Positions 22,288 to 25,800 of a DNA stretch of 25,800 nt are shown here, one piece after another. The DNA is from RECO01 sp050485385 (GTDB taxonomy: Bacteria; Pseudomonadota; Alphaproteobacteria; Geminicoccales; Geminicoccaceae), in the NCBI GenBank assembly GCA_050485385.1, contig JBJHBG010000072.1:1-25800 (forward strand), given 5' to 3'. The translations under genes and the position numbers were made by a program. Under the pieces are notes generated by a model, which saw nothing but the letters and a program-made list of their open reading frames with translations, did no database searches and was not told where the DNA came from. Position 1 is the first letter of the stretch. Each line of letters begins with the position of its first letter.

Positions 22288-22707
22288 ATGACTGAAAAGA
22301 TGAGCCAAAACGAGCTGCTAGCGTTGACGACCGAAATCGTCTCCTCTCACGTCTCGAACAACGTCGTGCCGGTGGGCGATCTGCCGGACTTGATCAAGCA
22401 AACCTATGCGAGCTTGGCCAGTCTGGGTCAGCCGGCGGAGGAAGAGCAGGCCGAGAAGCCGACACCGGCGGTGCCGATCAAGCGGTCGATCACCGACGAG
22501 TACATCGTCTGCCTCGAAGACGGCAAGAAGCTCAAGATGCTCAAGCGGCATCTCAAGACGCGCTACGACATGTCGCCGGACGAGTATCGCAAGCGTTGGG
22601 GCCTCGCGGACGACTATCCGATGGTAGCTCCGGCCTATGCCAAGCAACGCAGCAACCTCGCCAAGAAGATCGGTCTCGGCACCAAGCCGCGCGCACGTCG
22701 CGGCTGA
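22288..22707 (+). CDS. mucR: MucR/Ros-family transcriptional regulator
   Basis: This 139-residue DNA-binding protein belongs to the MucR/Ros family, a global H-NS-like silencer family in alphaproteobacteria. The N-terminal oligomerisation region (LLALTTEIVSSHVSNNVVPV, LPDLIKQTYASL) precedes a linker and the zinc-finger-like domain. That domain has EYIVCLEDGKKLKMLKRHLK, then DEYRKRWGL, YPMVAPAYAKQRSNLAKKIG. Cys75, Asp78 and His88 are the expected metal ligands. The position equal to the last histidine in Ros/MucR (RHLRTHY type) is Arg92, so zinc binding may be altered or absent. The ATG at 22288 is used; ATG 22300 is possible. It has its own promoter. Members usually bind AT-rich DNA and repress their own gene. 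Confidence 0.92.
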   Translation: MTEKMSQNELLALTTEIVSSHVSNNVVPVGDLPDLIKQTYASLASLGQPAEEEQAEKPTPAVPIKRSITDEYIVCLEDGKKLKMLKRHLKTRYDMSPDEYRKRWGLADDYPMVAPAYAKQRSNLAKKIGLGTKPRARRG

Positions 22708-22733
22708 CCGGCACGGTCGAGCGTTCGCCGTCG

Positions 22734-22763
22734 CTTGACGGCGGGGGGCCGACGGCACCATAT
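22734..22763 (+). promoter_or_regulatory. Possible promoter of the miaB-phoH-ybeY-corC operon
   Basis: CTTGAC (22734-22739) and CCATAT (22758-22763) are separated by 18 bases and resemble the alphaproteobacterial CTTGAC/CTATAT consensus. The predicted start of transcription falls at the base of the perfect hairpin at 22766-22792. Confidence 0.4.
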
Positions 22764-22765
22764 CC

Positions 22766-22792
22766 GGCGGAGACCGCAGGTCGGTCTCCGCC
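22766..22792. other. Perfect 10-base hairpin between mucR and miaB
   Basis: GGCGGAGACC (22766-22775) and GGTCTCCGCC (22783-22792) form a perfect stem with a 7-base loop. No T-run follows on the plus strand, so a standard terminator for mucR is unlikely. It could be a 5' leader structure of the miaB transcript, a protein site, or a factor-dependent terminator. Confidence 0.6.
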
Positions 22793-22837
22793 ACGTGGCG
22801 TCGGTGCGCCACCTTCGCCGTCGAATTACGGGCCGCC

Positions 22838-24199
22838 TTGACCAAGCGTCTGCACATCAAGACCTACGGTTGCCAGATGAACGTCTACGATTCGCAGCGA
22901 ATCGCCGACGTGCTGGCGCCGCACGGCTACGAGACCACGGACGACGTCGCCGACGCCGACCTCGTGGTGCTCAACACCTGCCACATCCGCGAGAAGGCCG
23001 CGGAGAAGGTCTACTCGGAGCTCGGCCGCCTGCGCCGCCTCGATGCCGCCAGACGGGCGCGTGGCCAGAGCGGGCTCCGCCTTGCCGTCGCTGGCTGCGT
23101 CGCCCAGGCCGAGGGCGAGGCGATGGCCGAGCGGGCGCCGTTTCTCGACGTCGTGGTTGGCCCCCAGAGCTATCACCGCCTGCCCGAACTGCTGGTTAAG
23201 GGAGCCCGCGCGCGCGGCGCCGTGGTCGACACCGACTTTCCGGTCGACAGCAAGTTCGACCATCTGCCGGCGGCGAGCGTCCCCACCGGTCCCAGCGCCT
23301 TCCTCACCGTCCAGGAAGGTTGCGACAAGTTCTGCACCTTCTGCGTCGTGCCCTATACCCGCGGTGCCGAGGACAGCCGGCCGGTCGCGGCGGTCCTGGC
23401 GGAAGCGCGGCGGCTCGTCGGCCAGGGCGTGCGCGAGATCACCCTCCTGGGCCAGAACGTGAACGCCTATCACGGCGAGGGTCCGGACGGCCGCAGCTGG
23501 GGGCTCGGCCGCCTGTTGCGGACGCTCGCCGAAGCGGAGGGCGTGGAGCGGCTGCGCTATACCACCTCGCACCCCGCCGACATGGACGACGACCTGATCC
23601 GTGCGCACGGCGAGGTTCCGGCGCTGATGCCGTTCCTGCACCTGCCGGTGCAGGCCGGCAGCGACGGCGTCCTGCAGGCGATGAACCGCCGCGGCACCGC
23701 CGACGACTATCGCCGGGTCGTGGCGGCCTTGCGCGCATCGCGGCCGGACCTGGCGCTGTCGTCGGACTTCATCGTCGGCTTTCCCGGCGAGACGGATGCC
23801 GACTTTCGCCTGACGCTGGCCCTGGTCGAGGACATTGGCTTTGCCCAGGCGTTCTCCTTCAAGTACAGTCGGCGCCCTGGCACTCCTGCCGCCATCATGC
23901 GAAAGCAAGTCGCCGAGCCCGTGAAAGCCGACCGGCTTCGAGAGCTGCAAGACCTGCTGCAGGCCCAGCAGGACCGCTTCAACCAAGCGACCGTCGGCCG
24001 CGTGGTCGAGGTGCTGGTGGAGCGCCACGGCCGCAAGCCGGGCCAACTCGTGGGCAAGTCGCCGCATCTTCAGGCGGTGCACGTCGACGCGCCCGCGGGC
24101 CTCATGGGCCGCATCGTGCGTGTGCGCATCGACCGTGCGCTCGCGCACGGCCTCGCCGGCAGCCTCGTCGCGGCCGAAGCCATGGGAGCGGTGGCCTGA
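22838..24199 (+). CDS. miaB: tRNA-2-methylthio-N6-isopentenyladenosine synthase MiaB
   Basis: MiaB, 453 residues, is a radical-SAM methylthiotransferase that converts i6A37 to ms2i6A37 in tRNAs reading UNN codons. The N-terminal UPF0004 domain has its three cluster cysteines, Cys12 (KTYGCQMN), Cys48 (LNTCHIREKA) and Cys87 (VAGCVAQ). The radical-SAM motif is EGCDKFCTFC (Cys162, Cys166, Cys169). A C-terminal TRAM domain covers roughly 375-445. The start is TTG at 22838; no better codon precedes the conserved KTYGCQMN. It leads the operon with phoH, which begins at or within a few bases of its stop. Confidence 0.97.
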   Translation: MTKRLHIKTYGCQMNVYDSQRIADVLAPHGYETTDDVADADLVVLNTCHIREKAAEKVYSELGRLRRLDAARRARGQSGLRLAVAGCVAQAEGEAMAERAPFLDVVVGPQSYHRLPELLVKGARARGAVVDTDFPVDSKFDHLPAASVPTGPSAFLTVQEGCDKFCTFCVVPYTRGAEDSRPVAAVLAEARRLVGQGVREITLLGQNVNAYHGEGPDGRSWGLGRLLRTLAEAEGVERLRYTTSHPADMDDDLIRAHGEVPALMPFLHLPVQAGSDGVLQAMNRRGTADDYRRVVAALRASRPDLALSSDFIVGFPGETDADFRLTLALVEDIGFAQAFSFKYSRRPGTPAAIMRKQVAEPVKADRLRELQDLLQAQQDRFNQATVGRVVEVLVERHGRKPGQLVGKSPHLQAVHVDAPAGLMGRIVRVRIDRALAHGLAGSLVAAEAMGAVA

Positions 24200-24204
24200 A
24201 GCTC

Positions 24205-25137
24205 GTGCTGCCGGACAATCGGCTGGCCCTCGTCGTCTTCGGCCAGCACCACGAAAATCTCGCCCAGATCGAGCAGCTTCTGGACGTGCATTTCGTGGCG
24301 CGCGGCAACGAGGTGCAGGCGGACGGCGACGACACGCAGACGGCGCTCGCCGTGGTCGACGATCTCTACGCCCGCGCGCAGCGCGGCCAGGAGATCGGCC
24401 CGAGCGAGGTCAAGGCCGCGGTGCGTCTCGCAGGCCTGCCCAAGACCGGCAATGGCGGCACGTTTCGCGGCGAAGCGCTCGGCATCAAGACCGACAAGCG
24501 CCTCGTCACGCCACGCTCGAAGAACCAGGCGGCCTATCTGGAAGCGATGGCCGAGTCGGAGTTGGTCTTCGGCCTCGGGCCGGCGGGCACCGGCAAGACC
24601 TATTTGGCCGTCGCCCAGGCGGTCGGCATGATGAAGCGCAACCAGGTCGAACGGCTGGTGCTCTCGCGTCCCGCGGTCGAAGCCGGCGAGCGGCTGGGTT
24701 TCTTGCCCGGCGACATGAAGGAGAAGGTCGACCCCTATCTCCGCCCCCTTTACGACGCGCTGCAGGACATGCTGCACGAGGGCAAGCTGACCACGCGCAT
24801 CGCCTCGGGCGAGATCGAGATCGCCCCCCTCGCCTTCATGCGCGGCCGCACCTTGAGCCGCTCGTTCGTCATCCTCGACGAGGCGCAGAACACGACGCCG
24901 GCGCAGATGAAGATGTTCCTCACCCGCCTCGGCGAGGGCTCGCGGATGGTCATCACGGGCGATCCCTCGCAGACCGACCTGCCGCCGGGCGTGCCCTCGG
25001 GGCTGCGGGTAGCGATGGAACGCCTGGCCGGTGTACCGGGTATCGCGATGACCCATTTCGACAGGAGCGACATCGTGCGGCACCCCTTGGTGTCGGCGAT
25101 CCTCGACGCCTTCGAGGCGCCGGAGACCACCGGATGA
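24205..25137 (+). CDS. phoH: PhoH-family ATPase (YbeZ type)
   Basis: PhoH/YbeZ, 310 residues as annotated, is a RecA-fold ATPase associated with YbeY in RNA metabolism. It has an N-terminal KH-like region, Walker A GPAGTGKT at 125-132 and Walker B VILDEAQN at 222-229. RSKNQAAYLEAM and VITGDPSQTDLPPG are also family signatures. No ATG is available at the 5' end. GTG at 24205 is chosen; a CTG at 24196 would overlap the miaB stop as CTGA and has GGAG 8 bases upstream, and relatives usually start a few residues earlier. The ybeY ATG overlaps its stop by four bases. Confidence 0.93.
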   Translation: MLPDNRLALVVFGQHHENLAQIEQLLDVHFVARGNEVQADGDDTQTALAVVDDLYARAQRGQEIGPSEVKAAVRLAGLPKTGNGGTFRGEALGIKTDKRLVTPRSKNQAAYLEAMAESELVFGLGPAGTGKTYLAVAQAVGMMKRNQVERLVLSRPAVEAGERLGFLPGDMKEKVDPYLRPLYDALQDMLHEGKLTTRIASGEIEIAPLAFMRGRTLSRSFVILDEAQNTTPAQMKMFLTRLGEGSRMVITGDPSQTDLPPGVPSGLRVAMERLAGVPGIAMTHFDRSDIVRHPLVSAILDAFEAPETTG

Positions 25138-25655
25138 GCGACGACCCTCCAAGTCCCGACATCATCGTCGAGGCGGACTGGCCCCATGCCGACCTCGATC
25201 TCGACGGCTTGGCCCGAGCCGCTCTCGGCGCCGTGCTGGCGCACGTTCGGTGCCGTGCAGCGCCGGGCGACGTCGAGGTGGCGGTGCGCTTCGCGGACGA
25301 TGCGACCGTCGCCGCCCTCAACGGCACGTGGCGTGGTCAGTCGAAGCCGACGGACGTGCTGTCGTTCCCGGCGACCGCTCCGAACGACCCGATGCCACCG
25401 GCAGGCGTGCCGCTACTGCTCGGCGACGTGGTCCTCGGCTACGCGACGTGCAGGCGCGATGCCGCCGCGTTGGAGCGCCCCCTGGCGGCCCATGTGAGCC
25501 ATCTGCTCGTGCACGGCTTTCTGCACCTCCTGCACTACGACCACGACACCCCCGATGCAGCCGGCGCGATGGAGGCGATGGAGGTGGCCATCCTCGCCGA
25601 CCTCGGTATCGACGATCCCTATCGCGGCCGCGCGCCGATCCTGGAGGACGGATGA
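25134..25655 (+). CDS. ybeY: rRNA maturation endoribonuclease YbeY
   Basis: YbeY, 173 residues, is a zinc-dependent single-strand endoribonuclease for 16S rRNA 3'-end maturation and ribosome quality control. It has RGQSKPTDVLSFP and the metal motif HGFLHLLHYDH (His127, His131, His137). In the family consensus HGxLHLxGYDH the glycine is replaced here by His134. The GDVVLGYAT segment is also typical. Its ATG overlaps the phoH stop (25134-25137), and its own stop overlaps the next start, so the whole run is probably translated in a coupled manner. Confidence 0.95.
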   Translation: MSDDPPSPDIIVEADWPHADLDLDGLARAALGAVLAHVRCRAAPGDVEVAVRFADDATVAALNGTWRGQSKPTDVLSFPATAPNDPMPPAGVPLLLGDVVLGYATCRRDAAALERPLAAHVSHLLVHGFLHLLHYDHDTPDAAGAMEAMEVAILADLGIDDPYRGRAPILEDG

Positions 25656-25800
25656 TGCGCGGCGACGTCGCCGGCAACGGCCCCATCGTCGGCTTGTTCC
25701 GCCGGCTGCGCGAACTGGCGTTCGGCGCCGGCGACGACGGCAACTCCTTGCGCGAGACGATCGAGGAGCTGCTTGAGGACGAGGCGGACCACCTGAAGAG
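25652..25800 (+). CDS. CorC/TlyC-type CBS-domain protein, N-terminus, cut by window end
   Basis: Only the first 49 codons are present. Two adjacent ATGs (25652 and 25655) are possible, the first overlapping the ybeY stop; GGAGG lies just upstream at 25643-25647. The visible part (LFRRLRELAFG, then SLRETIEELLEDEADHLK) matches the N-terminal helical region that precedes the paired CBS domains in CorC/HlyC-like proteins. The miaB-phoH-ybeY-corC(-lnt) order is standard in alphaproteobacteria. The role in magnesium/cobalt efflux is inferred from family and place. Confidence 0.75.
   Translation, partial: MMRGDVAGNGPIVGLFRRLRELAFGAGDDGNSLRETIEELLEDEADHLK

Overview
This window is a piece of a high-GC alphaproteobacterial chromosome, most likely from a Rhodospirillales-type organism. 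The evidence is the strong G/C bias at third codon positions, a MucR/Ros-family regulator, a split ccmD-I cluster, the glnD-murJ-trpS order, and the nfu-tsaB-rimI ... miaB-phoH-ybeY-corC order. The window is mostly housekeeping. I see no phage, insertion sequence, CRISPR array, tRNA or rRNA, and no obvious defence or biosynthetic island.

Layout. (1) Bases 1-949 hold a broken region: the proline-rich middle part of an OmpA-family-like protein runs directly, and out of frame, into the C-terminal end of a GMC oxidoreductase gene. (2) Bases 950-3828 form a polyhydroxyalkanoate-linked block: a phasin with a PhaR-like operator and a strong terminator, then a DUF3141 alpha/beta-hydrolase with a PhaC-like Cys-Asp-His triad. 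(3) Bases 3839-8561 are mixed: exported MsrA (minus), an AceE-like thiamine-diphosphate E1 enzyme, a poorly known protein that may have a GGCT/AIG2 fold, a Sel1-repeat protein (minus), and a doubtful small ORF. (4) Bases 8562-13619, minus strand, are the cytochrome c maturation operon ccmD-ccmE-ccmF-ccmG-ccmH-ccmI, with repeated 4-base ATGA overlaps. The ccmABC genes are not beside it. (5) Bases 13765-21923, plus strand, carry glnD, murJ, trpS, a DUF2333 protein, an Nfu iron-sulfur carrier, tsaB and rimI. (6) Bases 21936-25800 carry a TusA-family protein (minus), a MucR regulator, then the tightly packed run miaB-phoH-ybeY-corC, which leaves the window at its right end.

How the genes fit together. 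The right half is dominated by translation and RNA functions: tryptophan charging (TrpS), t6A37 (TsaB), N-terminal acetylation (RimI), ms2i6A37 (MiaB) and rRNA maturation (YbeY). Nfu can supply iron-sulfur clusters to MiaB. The Ccm block handles apocytochrome reduction and haem attachment in the periplasm. The phasin/DUF3141 block points to carbon storage granules. The points most worth a second look are the chimeric junction near base 620, the phasin operator, the cysteine triad in the DUF3141 protein, the orphan E1 enzyme, and the recurring inverted repeats at convergent gene ends.
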